NCBI GenBank assembly: GCA_014859215.1
Contig: JACUUS010000012.1
Location: 1-25,551, forward strand
DNA from: Dehalococcoidia bacterium
Lineage (GTDB): Bacteria > Chloroflexota > Dehalococcoidia > SZUA-161
Reading direction: 5' to 3'
Length of the DNA: 25,551 bases
The notes under the pieces are model-generated. The model searched no databases and was not told the DNA's origin. It saw only the letters and a list, made by a program, of their open reading frames with translations. Each line of letters starts with the position of its first letter. Position 1 is the stretch's first letter. Positions 1 to 7,819 of the stretch are shown piece by piece. The translations under genes and the position numbers were made by a program.

Positions 1-240
1 GCCCTGGCTATACTGAGCTTCTTGCCGACACCGTCGGCGCGGACTGTGGCCAAGGTCGTGAAGTCAGCAGTTGCCAATGCGGAGAACAATTTCCAGATGG
101 TTCCGGGGCGGCTGAGAATAGTCAAGACCTATGCGGACGAAGGCCAGACGTTGAAAAGGTTCCGTGCTGGCGCAAGAGGGAGGGTGAGCCCTTTCCGCCG
201 CAGGTACAGTCACGTTACTGTGATAGTAGAGGAGGATTGA
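1..240 (+). CDS. rplV: Ribosomal protein L22, 5' truncated
   Basis: C-terminal 79 codons of large-subunit protein L22, which lines the peptide exit tunnel and binds 23S rRNA. The frame is open from base 1 and the true start lies upstream of the window. The stretch KSAVANAENN at about residues 20-29 of the visible part and the basic C-terminal segment, ending in a tunnel-loop-like run rich in Arg and Gly followed by HVTVIVEED, are typical of the family. It stops at 238-240 immediately before the rpsC start, the usual rplV-rpsC order of the S10 operon. The identification is secure; only the amino end is missing. Confidence 0.96.
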   Translation, partial: ALAILSFLPTPSARTVAKVVKSAVANAENNFQMVPGRLRIVKTYADEGQTLKRFRAGARGRVSPFRRRYSHVTVIVEED

Positions 241-924
241 TTGGGACATAAAGTTCATCCTTATGGCTTCAGAATAGGAATTATCCGTGACTGGCGGGCT
301 CGCTGGTACGATGAAAAGCATTATGCCGAGCTCATCCAGGAGGATACGAAGATACGGCGCACTATCATGTCGACTTACCGTGAAGCCGGTATTGCGCATA
401 TCGAGATCGAACGCAAGGCAAACGAGGTTACGGTCACGGTCCATACCGCCAGGCCCGGCGTGGTGATCGGGCGGGGTGGACAGAGAGTCGATGAACTCAG
501 ATCCGTTCTGGAGAAGAGCACAGGCAGGAAGGTCCGGCTTAACATACAGGAGATAAGAGAACCCGAACTGGATGCGCAGTTGGTGTCGGAGAATATCGCC
601 GAGCAGCTAAGGCGCAGGGTGTCCTATCGCAGGGCAATGAAGCAGAGCATTTCAAGGACGATGCTGCGGGGAGCCAAAGGAATAAAGGTCAGGGTTGCGG
701 GCAGGCTCGGTGGAGCGGAAATAGCTCGCCACGAGACCGCGCATGAAGGGAGCGTCCCTCTGCACACGTTGAGAGCGGATATAGACTACGGCTTCGCGGA
801 AGCCCTCACCGCAATGGGGCTTATCGGAGTCAAGGTCTGGGTCTACAAGGGAGATATCCTTCCCGAGGCTAAGCCGGTAGCGACTGAGGAAGAAGAAATC
901 CCGGTCGAAGTGCGCCAGGAATAG
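241..924 (+). CDS. rpsC: Ribosomal protein S3
   Basis: Small-subunit protein S3 (227 aa), part of the mRNA entry tunnel. The N-terminus GHKVHPYGFRIG is the family signature. A type II KH domain follows, with the GRGG loop at residues 77-80, and then the conserved C-terminal domain containing GAKGIKVRVAGRLGGAEIAR. The start is TTG at 241, directly after the rplV stop and 5 bases after an AGGAGG at 230-235; no ATG lies nearby in frame. A short acidic tail rich in Glu closes the protein, which is common in S3 from several phyla. Translation is probably coupled to rplV. Confidence 0.97.
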   Translation: MGHKVHPYGFRIGIIRDWRARWYDEKHYAELIQEDTKIRRTIMSTYREAGIAHIEIERKANEVTVTVHTARPGVVIGRGGQRVDELRSVLEKSTGRKVRLNIQEIREPELDAQLVSENIAEQLRRRVSYRRAMKQSISRTMLRGAKGIKVRVAGRLGGAEIARHETAHEGSVPLHTLRADIDYGFAEALTAMGLIGVKVWVYKGDILPEAKPVATEEEEIPVEVRQE

Positions 925-943
925 CTGTTAGCGAGAGATCATT

Positions 944-1369
944 ATGTTACAGCCGCGTCGAGTCAAATACAGAAGAGCACACAAGGGCCATCGTCGGGGC
1001 AAGGCCCTGGTCGGGAGCGTTGTATCGTTCGGTGATTACGGGCTTCAAGCACAGGAAACGGCCTGGATCACGAGCAGGCAAATCGAGTCTGCCCGGCGGG
1101 CGATCGTGCACAGCGTCAAGAGGGGAGGAAAGGTCTGGATCAGAATCTTCCCCGATAAACCTGTTACCTCGAAGCCGGCGGAAACGCGCATGGGAAGCGG
1201 CAAAGGGGCTCTGGACCACTGGGTGGCGGTAGTCAAGCGGGGCCGGATCATGTTTGAAATATCCGGAGTCCGGGAAGAAGTGGCAAAGGAGGCGATGCGT
1301 CTGGCGTCACATAAGCTTCCTATAGAGACCAGGTTCGTGGCCCGCGAGACCATGGCAGAAGTAAGTTGA
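944..1369 (+). CDS. rplP: Ribosomal protein L16
   Basis: Large-subunit protein L16 (141 aa), which binds near the A-site tRNA and central protuberance. Recognised by the N-terminal MLQPRRVKYRRAHKG and by the downstream segments WIRIFPDKPVTSKPAETRMG and GKGALDHWVAVVKRGR. The length matches the family. The ATG at 944 lies 19 bases after rpsC with only a weak purine-rich ribosome site. It is followed 15 bases later by rpmC, the standard order. Confidence 0.97.
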   Translation: MLQPRRVKYRRAHKGHRRGKALVGSVVSFGDYGLQAQETAWITSRQIESARRAIVHSVKRGGKVWIRIFPDKPVTSKPAETRMGSGKGALDHWVAVVKRGRIMFEISGVREEVAKEAMRLASHKLPIETRFVARETMAEVS

Positions 1370-1384
1370 AGGTAGTGTAATCCG

Positions 1385-1582
1385 ATGAAGGTGGAAAAAA
1401 TCAGAGCGCTGAAACCGAAAGAGCTGTCAAACCAGCTTAACGAAGCCTATCAGGAACTGTTTAACCTAAGGTTTCGACACGCTACCAGGCAATTGTCTAA
1501 CTACAAAGAACTGACCCACACCCGGCGCAAGATTGCCAGGATAAAGACTATTATGCGTGAACGCGAGCTTGCAGGTAAATGA
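1385..1582 (+). CDS. rpmC: Ribosomal protein L29
   Basis: Large-subunit protein L29 (65 aa), a two-helix hairpin near the exit-tunnel rim that contributes to the docking site for trigger factor and SRP. The patterns LNEAYQELFNLRFRHATRQL and RRKIARIKTIMRERE are diagnostic. The stop overlaps the rpsQ start in an ATGA arrangement (1579-1582), indicating translational coupling. Confidence 0.96.
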   Translation: MKVEKIRALKPKELSNQLNEAYQELFNLRFRHATRQLSNYKELTHTRRKIARIKTIMRERELAGK

Positions 1583-1869
1583 CTATGGAACAAACAAAAA
1601 GGAAAAGTCTGACTGGTCGTGTCTTGAGCAGGAAGATGGATAAGACGGTGGTTGTTTTGGTGGAAACCAGGCGCCGTCATCCGCAGTACAAGAAGGTTGT
1701 AACTTACCAGGCGAAGTTTAAGGCCCACGACGAGGGGAACGAGTGCGGAGTCGGGGACATAGTCCGTATCGTGGAAAGCCGCCCGCTGTCAAGAGACAAG
1801 AGGTGGCGAGTCATGGATATCGTAAACAGGGCTGAGGTCTTCGAGATCAAACCCACGGAGATAGAATAG
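1579..1869 (+). CDS. rpsQ: Ribosomal protein S17
   Basis: Small-subunit primary 16S rRNA binder S17 (96 aa from the first ATG, a little longer than the usual 80-90). The OB-fold core shows LTGRVLSRKMDKTVVVLVE near residues 11-29 and then the conserved segment HDEGNECGVGDIVRIVESRP. The first ATG (1579) overlaps the rpmC stop; a second in-frame ATG at 1585 would shorten the protein by two residues and cannot be excluded. It ends flush against rplN. Confidence 0.96.
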   Translation: MTMEQTKRKSLTGRVLSRKMDKTVVVLVETRRRHPQYKKVVTYQAKFKAHDEGNECGVGDIVRIVESRPLSRDKRWRVMDIVNRAEVFEIKPTEIE

Positions 1870-2238
1870 ATGATCCAGCCGTCTACGAGACTCAAAGTGG
1901 CGGATAATTCAGGCGCCAAAAGCATAATGTGTATAAATGTCCTCGGTGGAACCAGAAGGCGGTATGCTGGACTCGGCGATATTATAGTCGCAGCGGTTAA
2001 GGAAGCGACTCCGGGGGCGGCCGTAAAGAAAGGCGACGTTGTACGCGCCGTGGTTGTCCGCATAGCCAAAGTCCACGGCAGGCCCGATGGGACCTATATC
2101 AAATTCGATGAAAATGCTGCGGTTGTGCTCGACGATAAGGGCAATCCGAAAGGGAGCCGTATTTTTGGCCCGGTGGCGCGCGAACTCAGAGACAGAAATT
2201 TCATGAAGATTATTTCGCTGGCGCCCGAGGTACTGTAG
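1870..2238 (+). CDS. rplN: Ribosomal protein L14
   Basis: Large-subunit protein L14 (122 aa), at the subunit interface where it contacts 16S rRNA helix 14 and ribosome-silencing factors. It begins MIQPSTRLKVADNSGAK and contains YIKFDENAAVVLDDKGNPKG and the ending RIFGPVARELRDRNFMKIISLAPEVL, all family hallmarks at the normal length. No untranslated gap separates it from rpsQ. The last base of its TAG stop is the first base of the rplX GTG start. Confidence 0.97.
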   Translation: MIQPSTRLKVADNSGAKSIMCINVLGGTRRRYAGLGDIIVAAVKEATPGAAVKKGDVVRAVVVRIAKVHGRPDGTYIKFDENAAVVLDDKGNPKGSRIFGPVARELRDRNFMKIISLAPEVL

Positions 2239-2549
2239 TGGACATTAGAAAAAACGATGAAGTAGCTGTGATCAGGGGTGATGACCGTGGCAAACGGGGC
2301 AAGGTAAACAGGGTTATCCCGAAGGATGAGCGAGTCCTGGTCACCGGCGTCAACATGGTGAAGCGCCACATGAAACCTCGCCCTAATGTGAGGCAGGCCG
2401 GCATAATTGAGCGCGAGGCGCCGGTGCACATATCCAACGTAATGCTTGTTTGCGCCAAGTGCCACAAACCGACACGCGTCGGGCATCTTGTCCTGGAAAG
2501 CAAGAGCAGAGTGCGCTTCTGCAAGAAGTGCCGCGAGGTGATTGACTAG
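2238..2549 (+). CDS. rplX: Ribosomal protein L24, zinc-ribbon form
   Basis: Large-subunit assembly-initiator protein L24 (103 aa). The N-terminal KOW motif spans about residues 5-32 (DEVAVIRGDDRGKRGKV). The C-terminal part carries four cysteines in two CxxC pairs, C72/C75 and C95/C98, indicating a zinc-binding (C+) variant. It starts with GTG at 2238, overlapping the rplN stop by one base. Its own TAG overlaps the rplE GTG start in the same way, so rplN, rplX and rplE form a chain of stop-start overlaps. Confidence 0.96.
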   Translation: MDIRKNDEVAVIRGDDRGKRGKVNRVIPKDERVLVTGVNMVKRHMKPRPNVRQAGIIEREAPVHISNVMLVCAKCHKPTRVGHLVLESKSRVRFCKKCREVID

Positions 2550-3088
2550 TGGCAAGGCTCAGAGATAGATACAAGAATGAAGTAGTGCCCGCAATGATGG
2601 CTGAAATGGGATATTCGAACCCCATGCAGGTGCCGAGACTGAGAAAGGTGGTCCTGAATATCGGGCTGGGTGAGGCTATACAGAACCCAAAGGCGCTGGA
2701 AGCGGCGTCCGGTGACCTTGTCCAGATATCCGGTCAGCATCCGGTCATAACCCGTGCCAAGAAGTCTATTGCAGCGTTCAAGCTTCGCACCGGGATGGCT
2801 ATCGGCGTGATGGTCACACTGCGTGGTGAGCGGATGTACGAGTTTCTTGACCGGCTCATCAATGTGACCTTGCCTCGAGTTCGAGACTTTCAAGGTGTGC
2901 CCAGGAATGCTTTCGACGGACGCGGAAACTACACGCTCGGCATTAAGGAGCAGCTTGTCTTCCCTGAGATTGACTACGACAAGGTTGACAAGGTTCGAGG
3001 TCTGCAAGTCTCGATAGTGACTACTGCACGCACTGATGAGGAGGTTAGAAGGCTCCTCGAATTACTGGGCATGCCATTTAGCAAGTAA
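2549..3088 (+). CDS. rplE: Ribosomal protein L5
   Basis: Large-subunit protein L5 (179 aa), binding 5S rRNA and P-site tRNA. The conserved blocks VPRLRKVVLNIGLGEA, GQHPVITRAKKSIAAFKLR and FPEIDYDKVDKVRGLQVSIV identify it, and the length is typical. It starts at GTG 2549, overlapping the rplX stop by one base, with a GAGGTGA ribosome site just upstream. An 18-base gap precedes rpsN. Confidence 0.97.
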   Translation: MARLRDRYKNEVVPAMMAEMGYSNPMQVPRLRKVVLNIGLGEAIQNPKALEAASGDLVQISGQHPVITRAKKSIAAFKLRTGMAIGVMVTLRGERMYEFLDRLINVTLPRVRDFQGVPRNAFDGRGNYTLGIKEQLVFPEIDYDKVDKVRGLQVSIVTTARTDEEVRRLLELLGMPFSK

Positions 3089-3106
3089 TAGGATCGGGAA
3101 AAGAGT

Positions 3107-3292
3107 ATGGCAAAAATTTCCAAGATAGTGAAATCACAGCGTCCTCCGAAGTACAAGGTGCAACAGCGTAATCGTTGCCGGCTGTGCGGCCGGCCAAGAG
3201 CATATATTCGAAAAGCTGGACTGTGCCGCATATGCTTCAGGCGGCTGGCGCTTGAAGGAATGCTGCCAGGCGTCAGGAAATCTAGCTGGTAG
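3107..3292 (+). CDS. rpsN: Ribosomal protein S14, zinc (type Z) form
   Basis: Small-subunit protein S14 (61 aa). The short length and the zinc-binding cysteines C24, C27, C40 and C43 show that it is the zinc-dependent type Z paralogue rather than the roughly 100-residue zinc-free form. It ends PGVRKSSW, as in the family. It sits between rplE and rpsH, its canonical place in the spc operon. I see no second, zinc-free S14 in this window. Confidence 0.97.
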   Translation: MAKISKIVKSQRPPKYKVQQRNRCRLCGRPRAYIRKAGLCRICFRRLALEGMLPGVRKSSW

Positions 3293-3310
3293 TCTTTGAG
3301 GGATTAAGAG

Positions 3311-3712
3311 ATGAGCGTGAGTGACCCAATAGCTGATATGTTGACCCGGATAAGGAATGGCATTTCAGCAAGACATGAGTTTGTTCTGGTACCTGCATCT
3401 AGGATCAAGATTGCGCTGGCAAAGGTGCTTAAAGAGGAAGGTTTTATCCGGGATTACGAGGTGGTAAAGGGGAATACCCCGCAGAGAATAATAAAGGTCT
3501 TCCTTGGGTACACCGGCAAGAAGCAACCAACTCTGGCGGGACTTCAGCGGGTAAGCAAGCCAGGTCTCAGAGTGTATTGCCGAAAAGGAGAGATTCCGAG
3601 AGTATTCGGAGGTCTCGGAATAGCCATACTCTCTACTTCACACGGCATCATGACGGGCCAGCAGGCATGGAAGAAAGGCCTGGGTGGTGAAGTCCTGTGC
3701 TACGCATGGTAA
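3311..3712 (+). CDS. rpsH: Ribosomal protein S8
   Basis: Small-subunit protein S8 (133 aa), a central-domain 16S rRNA binder and, in the enterobacterial paradigm, the translational repressor of the spc operon. The N-terminus SVSDPIADMLTRIRNG and the C-terminal signature STSHGIMTGQQAWKKGLGGE are diagnostic. I did not recognise an S8-like operator in the neighbouring sequence, so local autoregulation is not claimed. Confidence 0.97.
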   Translation: MSVSDPIADMLTRIRNGISARHEFVLVPASRIKIALAKVLKEEGFIRDYEVVKGNTPQRIIKVFLGYTGKKQPTLAGLQRVSKPGLRVYCRKGEIPRVFGGLGIAILSTSHGIMTGQQAWKKGLGGEVLCYAW

Positions 3713-3727
3713 GGATGGCGATTAGAA

Positions 3728-4279
3728 ATGTCTAGAGTGGGGAAGAAGCCAATCAATTTGCCGCCCGGGGTGGAAATTTCCATCAGCGGGAGTGAGGTAG
3801 CGGTGAAGGGGCCGAAGGGCGAGCTGCATCGCAAAGTCGCTCCTGAGATCTCGATCTCATTGGAGAACAGGACCGTCACGGTCTCCCGGCCCACGGACAG
3901 CCGTGTTCATCGGGCGCTTCACGGTCTCACAAGGAGTATACTGGCCAATATGGTCCAGGGTGTGAGCGAGGGTTTCAGGAAGAACCTTGAACTGCAGGGC
4001 GTGGGTTATCGCGTTCAGAAATCCGGGACGAGCATAGCTATACAAATCGGGTACACGAAGCCCGTTGATCTCAACCCGCCGCCCGGTATAGGGCTGGTTA
4101 GCGATGCGCCAAACCAGATAAGTGTGCTTGGCATAGACAAGGAGCTGGTAGGCGAATACGCGGCGGAGCTCCGGGCGATACGGCCTCCGGATCCTTATCT
4201 CGGAAAGGGCATCCGTTATGCCGGTGAGCGCGTGAGACGTAAGGCTGGCAAAGCTGGCAAGGTTGGTAGAAGGAAGTAA
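3728..4279 (+). CDS. rplF: Ribosomal protein L6
   Basis: Large-subunit protein L6 (183 aa), near the sarcin-ricin loop and the GTPase-associated centre. The start MSRVGKKPINLPPGVEI, the middle block NMVQGVSEGFRKNLELQGVGYR and the tail LGKGIRYAGERVRRKAGKAG are classical. Two tandem domains of this fold are expected and the length fits. Its Lys/Gly-rich tail is written with a short imperfect 9-base repeat (about 4241-4275). Confidence 0.97.
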   Translation: MSRVGKKPINLPPGVEISISGSEVAVKGPKGELHRKVAPEISISLENRTVTVSRPTDSRVHRALHGLTRSILANMVQGVSEGFRKNLELQGVGYRVQKSGTSIAIQIGYTKPVDLNPPPGIGLVSDAPNQISVLGIDKELVGEYAAELRAIRPPDPYLGKGIRYAGERVRRKAGKAGKVGRRK

Positions 4280-4280
4280 T

Positions 4281-4643
4281 ATGGCGCGTGATGTAAGAGA
4301 ACTGCGACAGAGGCGACATAAGCGGGTGAGGAAAGCCCTCAAGGGGACTGCGGAGCGTCCGAGGCTGTCCGTTTTCCGGAGCCCTAATCATATTTATGCA
4401 CAGGTTATTGACGACATCGCAGGAAAGACGCTTGTTTCGGCATCAACTGTGGACCGCGAGTTGAAATCGCAACTTGACAAAAAAGGGAAGACCGAAAAGG
4501 CGACTCTGGTAGGGACTCTGGTTGCAGAACGTGCCAAGAGCAAGGGAATAGACGATGTGGTTTTTGACCGCGGGGGGTACAAATACCATGGCAGGGTTAA
4601 GGCTCTGGCTGAGGCCGCCCGCGAGACAGGATTGAGGTTCTAA
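4281..4643 (+). CDS. rplR: Ribosomal protein L18
   Basis: Large-subunit protein L18 (120 aa), which with L5 anchors 5S rRNA. The segments RPRLSVFRSPNHIYAQVIDD, VLVAERAKSKGID-like sequence and FDRGGYKYHGRVKALAEAARE are typical. I chose ATG 4281 rather than the in-frame TTG at 4263. The ATG follows rplF by one base, has a purine-rich AGAAGGAAG upstream, and gives the normal 120-residue length; the TTG would add six residues within the rplF tail. Confidence 0.96.
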   Translation: MARDVRELRQRRHKRVRKALKGTAERPRLSVFRSPNHIYAQVIDDIAGKTLVSASTVDRELKSQLDKKGKTEKATLVGTLVAERAKSKGIDDVVFDRGGYKYHGRVKALAEAARETGLRF

Positions 4644-4647
4644 CATT

Positions 4648-5172
4648 ATGGAACGTAAGGATACTGCACATGCCAGGGACAAGGACCTCGGTCTGAATGA
4701 AAGACTGGTCCACGTAAACCGTGTCGCCAAAGTCGTGAAGCGAGGCCGCAGATTCAGTTTCAGCGCGCTGGTCGTAGTCGGCGATGGTGAGGGCCGCGTA
4801 GGCGCCGGTCTCGGTAAAGCCAGAGAGGTGCCGGCGGCGATTCGCAAAGCTGGCGCGATTGCTCGGAAGAACCTGGTCCAGGTCCCGATGACGGGAAACA
4901 CAATACCCTACCGGGTGGTGAGCAAGTTCGGCGGAGCTGTTGTAATGCTGAAACCGGCCTCACCCGGCACGGGCGTAATCGCCGGAGGGGGCGTACGTGC
5001 CACGGTCGAAGCTGCGGGCATCAGGGACATTGTAGCCAAGTCAATGGGCAGTTCAAATCCGATAAACGTGGTCAGGGCCACCATGCGAGGTCTGAGCCAG
5101 TTGAAAGAGCCTCAGATGGAAACGGCAAGACGTAAGGGAAGCTTAAAAGGTAGCGAGGGGCCCGGTGTCTAA
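4648..5172 (+). CDS. rpsE: Ribosomal protein S5
   Basis: Small-subunit protein S5 (174 aa), at the mRNA entry site and important for decoding fidelity. A double-stranded-RNA-binding-like N-terminal domain (VKRGRRFSFSALVVVGDGEG) is followed by the C-terminal domain with GTGVIAGGGVRATVEAAGI and KSMGSSNPINVVRATMRGL. It begins with ATG four bases after rplR, and its stop lies inside the start of rpmD (8-base overlap). Confidence 0.97.
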   Translation: MERKDTAHARDKDLGLNERLVHVNRVAKVVKRGRRFSFSALVVVGDGEGRVGAGLGKAREVPAAIRKAGAIARKNLVQVPMTGNTIPYRVVSKFGGAVVMLKPASPGTGVIAGGGVRATVEAAGIRDIVAKSMGSSNPINVVRATMRGLSQLKEPQMETARRKGSLKGSEGPGV

Positions 5173-5353
5173 GATCCGTATTATCTGGAAGAAAAGCGCC
5201 ATTGGGTATAACAGGGACCAGCGGAATACTCTCAGAGCGTTAGGCCTGCGGCGCCTTAACCACAGCGCGGTGCACGCTGATACTCTGACTATCAGGGGGA
5301 TGATCAACAAGGTTCGGCACCTGGTTAGTGTGCAAGCGGTAGTCGAGGAGTAG
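5165..5353 (+). CDS. rpmD: Ribosomal protein L30
   Basis: Large-subunit protein L30 (62 aa). The pattern KIRIIWKKSAIGYNRDQRNT, LRALGLRRLNHSAVH and the ending RGMINKVRHLVSV is the family consensus. The GTG start at 5165 lies upstream of the rpsE stop at 5170-5172. The genes therefore overlap by 8 bases and ribosomes likely re-initiate. L30 is missing from some bacterial lineages but is present here in the standard position. Confidence 0.95.
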   Translation: MSKIRIIWKKSAIGYNRDQRNTLRALGLRRLNHSAVHADTLTIRGMINKVRHLVSVQAVVEE

Positions 5354-5357
5354 CGAG

Positions 5358-5801
5358 ATGAGGCAGGACCAACTCGGCCCGGAGCCCGGCTCCAGGCGCA
5401 AGAAGAAAAGAGTAGGTCGCGGCGACGGAAGCGGGCATGGGACGTATTCCGGCCGGGGCATGAAAGGGCAGAAGTCGCGTGCGGGTGGAGGCGTGCATCC
5501 CCGCTTTGAAGGCGGGCAGACTCCGTTGATTAAGCGGCTACCTTCAATACGCGGTTTCACCAACATATTTAAGAAAGAGTACTCACTTGTGAATATTGGA
5601 AGGCTGAATATCTTCCAGGAAGGATCTGAGGTCACCCCGGAGATCCTTCTAGAAGCCAGGCTTGTATCCTCTCTTAAGGATCCGATAAAGATTCTCGGTC
5701 AAGGTGAACTCTCTCATCCCCTCGTAATAAAGGCTGATAGATTCTCTGAGTCCGCGAAGAAGAAGATCGAAGCGGCCGGTGGGCGAGCTGAGGAAATCTA
5801 G
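5358..5801 (+). CDS. rplO: Ribosomal protein L15
   Basis: Large-subunit late-assembly protein L15 (147 aa). The flexible Gly/Arg/Lys-rich N-terminal tail that threads into 23S rRNA is obvious (RVGRGDGSGHGTYSGRGMKG, residues about 18-37). It is followed by the compact domain with RFEGGQTPLIKRLPSIRGF. The ATG at 5358 is preceded by GAGGAG in the rpmD tail. It lies directly upstream of secY, as in nearly all bacteria. Confidence 0.97.
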   Translation: MRQDQLGPEPGSRRKKKRVGRGDGSGHGTYSGRGMKGQKSRAGGGVHPRFEGGQTPLIKRLPSIRGFTNIFKKEYSLVNIGRLNIFQEGSEVTPEILLEARLVSSLKDPIKILGQGELSHPLVIKADRFSESAKKKIEAAGGRAEEI

Positions 5802-5816
5802 GGGATAGCGGGTAGA

Positions 5817-7130
5817 ATGCGGCAACCACAGAAGAGTTCGAAGCCCCGTTTGCTTCAGGCCATGATCGATGCTCTCCGCTTGCCTGATCTGCGGAGTAAG
5901 CTTCTTTTTACGCTGGCCATGCTCGTGATCTTCCGGTTCGTGGCTCATGTCCCCATACCGGGCGTAGACCGGGAAGAACTGGCCAGGCTTTTCGCGGATA
6001 ACGCTCTCCTGGGCATGCTGGACCTGTTCAGCGGGGGAACGTTGAAGTTCCTGAGTATAGCGGCGATGGGGGTGTACCCGTACATTACAGCCTCGATTAT
6101 CATGCAGCTGCTTATCCCGGTTATTCCACGACTTCAGGCGCTTCAGAAGGAAGGCGAGCTTGGCCGCAAGAAGTTGAACCAGTATACCCACTGGCTCATG
6201 GTTCCCATGGCCTTACTGCAGGGTTATGGTCAGCTGATGCTCTTCCAGGCAGAAGGAGTCTTTCTTGAAGGCGTCAAAATAGGGCTCAGCGGCGATGCTT
6301 TGCTGCCTACGGCGGCCATACTTCTCTCGATGGTTGCCGGGACGGTTTTCCTTGTCTGGCTCGGAGAACGCATAACTGAACGGGGAATAGGCAACGGGAT
6401 ATCTATCATTATTTTCGGCGGAATCGTGGCAAGTCTGCCGGCAAATATCGGGAGCGCATATATTCAAGAGGGAATCTGGGCAGTGTTGCAGCTCGCCCTG
6501 CTGCTGATTGCAATCGCTTTCTTCATTGTATTCGTCAGTGAAGCTATCCGGCGTATTCCTGTACAATATTCTAGAAGCATGTTCCGGGGTGGAAGAATGT
6601 ACCGTCAGGCAGGAGGAACCCACATCCCGATGAGGGTGAACTCAGCAGGCATGATTCCTTTGATATTTGCCTATGCTATCCTGATGTTTCCTTCGGTTAT
6701 CGCAGGATACGTCGGGGCTTCCGGTGTAGCTGATTTTCTGGGTGTAGATGGATATATTTACTGGATATTCTTGTTCCTTCTTGTTGTAGGCTTCACTTTC
6801 TTTTACACTATGGTGCTGTTCCAGCAGCAGAATCTCGCAGAGACGTTGCAGCGACAGGGGGGATTTGTGCCCGGCATCCGTCCGGGCCGTCCGACTGCTG
6901 ATTATCTTAACCGGGTAGTCACCCGTATTACGTGGGGAGGGGCATTCTTTCTCGCTATCGTGGCGGTTGCACCGCTGATTTCTCGTGTGCTGGTCGGCGG
7001 CGCCGCTGCTACGACGCTTATGCTGATATCGAGCGCTGGCTTGCTGATTGTTGTGGGCGTGGTTCTCGATACTATGAGACAGATTGAAGCACAGCTCCTG
7101 ATGCGGCAATACGAGGGGTTCATAAAATGA
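5817..7130 (+). CDS. secY: Protein translocase subunit SecY
   Basis: Core channel subunit of the Sec translocon in the cytoplasmic membrane (437 aa). About ten hydrophobic segments can be read, beginning with one around residues 28-50 (LLFTLAMLVIFRFVAHVPIP). Conserved landmarks are YITASIIMQLL, ITERGIGNGISIIIF, the TM6/TM7 cytoplasmic loop ending in PMRVNSAGMIPLIFA, and the ribosome/SecA-contact loop QRQGGFVPGIRPGRPTADYL. It ends LLMRQYEGFIK. No strong ribosome site precedes the ATG at 5817, and an ATG 15 codons further in (5862) is an alternative start. The stop overlaps adk by an ATGA. Confidence 0.97.
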   Translation: MRQPQKSSKPRLLQAMIDALRLPDLRSKLLFTLAMLVIFRFVAHVPIPGVDREELARLFADNALLGMLDLFSGGTLKFLSIAAMGVYPYITASIIMQLLIPVIPRLQALQKEGELGRKKLNQYTHWLMVPMALLQGYGQLMLFQAEGVFLEGVKIGLSGDALLPTAAILLSMVAGTVFLVWLGERITERGIGNGISIIIFGGIVASLPANIGSAYIQEGIWAVLQLALLLIAIAFFIVFVSEAIRRIPVQYSRSMFRGGRMYRQAGGTHIPMRVNSAGMIPLIFAYAILMFPSVIAGYVGASGVADFLGVDGYIYWIFLFLLVVGFTFFYTMVLFQQQNLAETLQRQGGFVPGIRPGRPTADYLNRVVTRITWGGAFFLAIVAVAPLISRVLVGGAAATTLMLISSAGLLIVVGVVLDTMRQIEAQLLMRQYEGFIK

Positions 7131-7801
7131 ACAAGCACAAGCAACTGCATTTGATCCTTTTGGGAGCTCCGGGCGCTGGCAAAGGAACTCAGGCTGTAAG
7201 GCTTTCCGCGAAACTCGGCCTGGCCCATATCGCTTCCGGAGACCTTTTCAGGCAGGAACAGGCAAGCGGCAGTGAACTTGGTAAGGTCGCCAAATCTTAT
7301 ATGGAGAAGGGGCTCCTCGTCCCGGATGAGATTACGGTGAAGATGGTGCTGGGCAGAATGAGGAATCCGGACTGTGAAGGGGGCTGTATTCTGGACGGCT
7401 TCCCGAGAACACTTGAACAGGCAAGAAGCCTTGATGAGGCCATGGCCAAAGAAGACAAGAAGATCAGCCAGGTATTGTACATCAAGGTATCGAACGAGGA
7501 ACTGCTGAGGCGATTAAGCCAGCGATGGATTTGCCGCAACTGCCAGGCGCCTTACAATGTGGTTGAGATGCCGCCTAAGGCACACGGCAGGTGCGATCAC
7601 TGCGGTGGCGAACTGTACCAGCGTCCGGATGATACTGAAGAAACAGCCAGAAAGCGGCTTGAAGTCTATTTCAATCAGACCATGCCCCTGATAGAGTATT
7701 ACAGGAAAGCGGGCAAGCTCGTGGAAGTCGACGGGGAGCAGAGCATCGATGCGGTCGAAAAGGACCTGGTAAAGGTAATTGAGTCAGGGGCCGGTGCTTG
7801 A
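7127..7801 (+). CDS. adk: Adenylate kinase, zinc-lid form
   Basis: Cytosolic nucleotide monophosphate kinase (224 aa) catalysing ATP + AMP = 2 ADP. The P-loop GAPGAGKGT is at residues 13-21. The AMP-binding region ASGDLFRQ begins near residue 36, and LDGFPRT is at 89-95. The lid domain carries four cysteines, C136, C139, C156 and C159, so it is the zinc-stabilised long form. It starts within the secY stop (ATGA overlap), the usual secY-adk-map order, tying energy charge maintenance to ribosome synthesis. Confidence 0.97.
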   Translation: MNKHKQLHLILLGAPGAGKGTQAVRLSAKLGLAHIASGDLFRQEQASGSELGKVAKSYMEKGLLVPDEITVKMVLGRMRNPDCEGGCILDGFPRTLEQARSLDEAMAKEDKKISQVLYIKVSNEELLRRLSQRWICRNCQAPYNVVEMPPKAHGRCDHCGGELYQRPDDTEETARKRLEVYFNQTMPLIEYYRKAGKLVEVDGEQSIDAVEKDLVKVIESGAGA

Positions 7802-7819
7802 GTCCGGTTTGCGCAGGAG

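Noticed and set aside
4241..4275. Short tandem repeat at the 3' end of rplF
   Set aside because: It encodes the Lys/Gly-rich tail of L6 and is explained by amino-acid composition rather than by a mobile or regulatory repeat.
5649..7109. Long minus-strand open frames opposite secY and rplO (180, 136 and 155 codons)
   Set aside because: They lie entirely antisense to secY and the rplO 3' end, have Ser/Arg/His-rich compositions without any recognisable domain, and are shadows of conserved genes.
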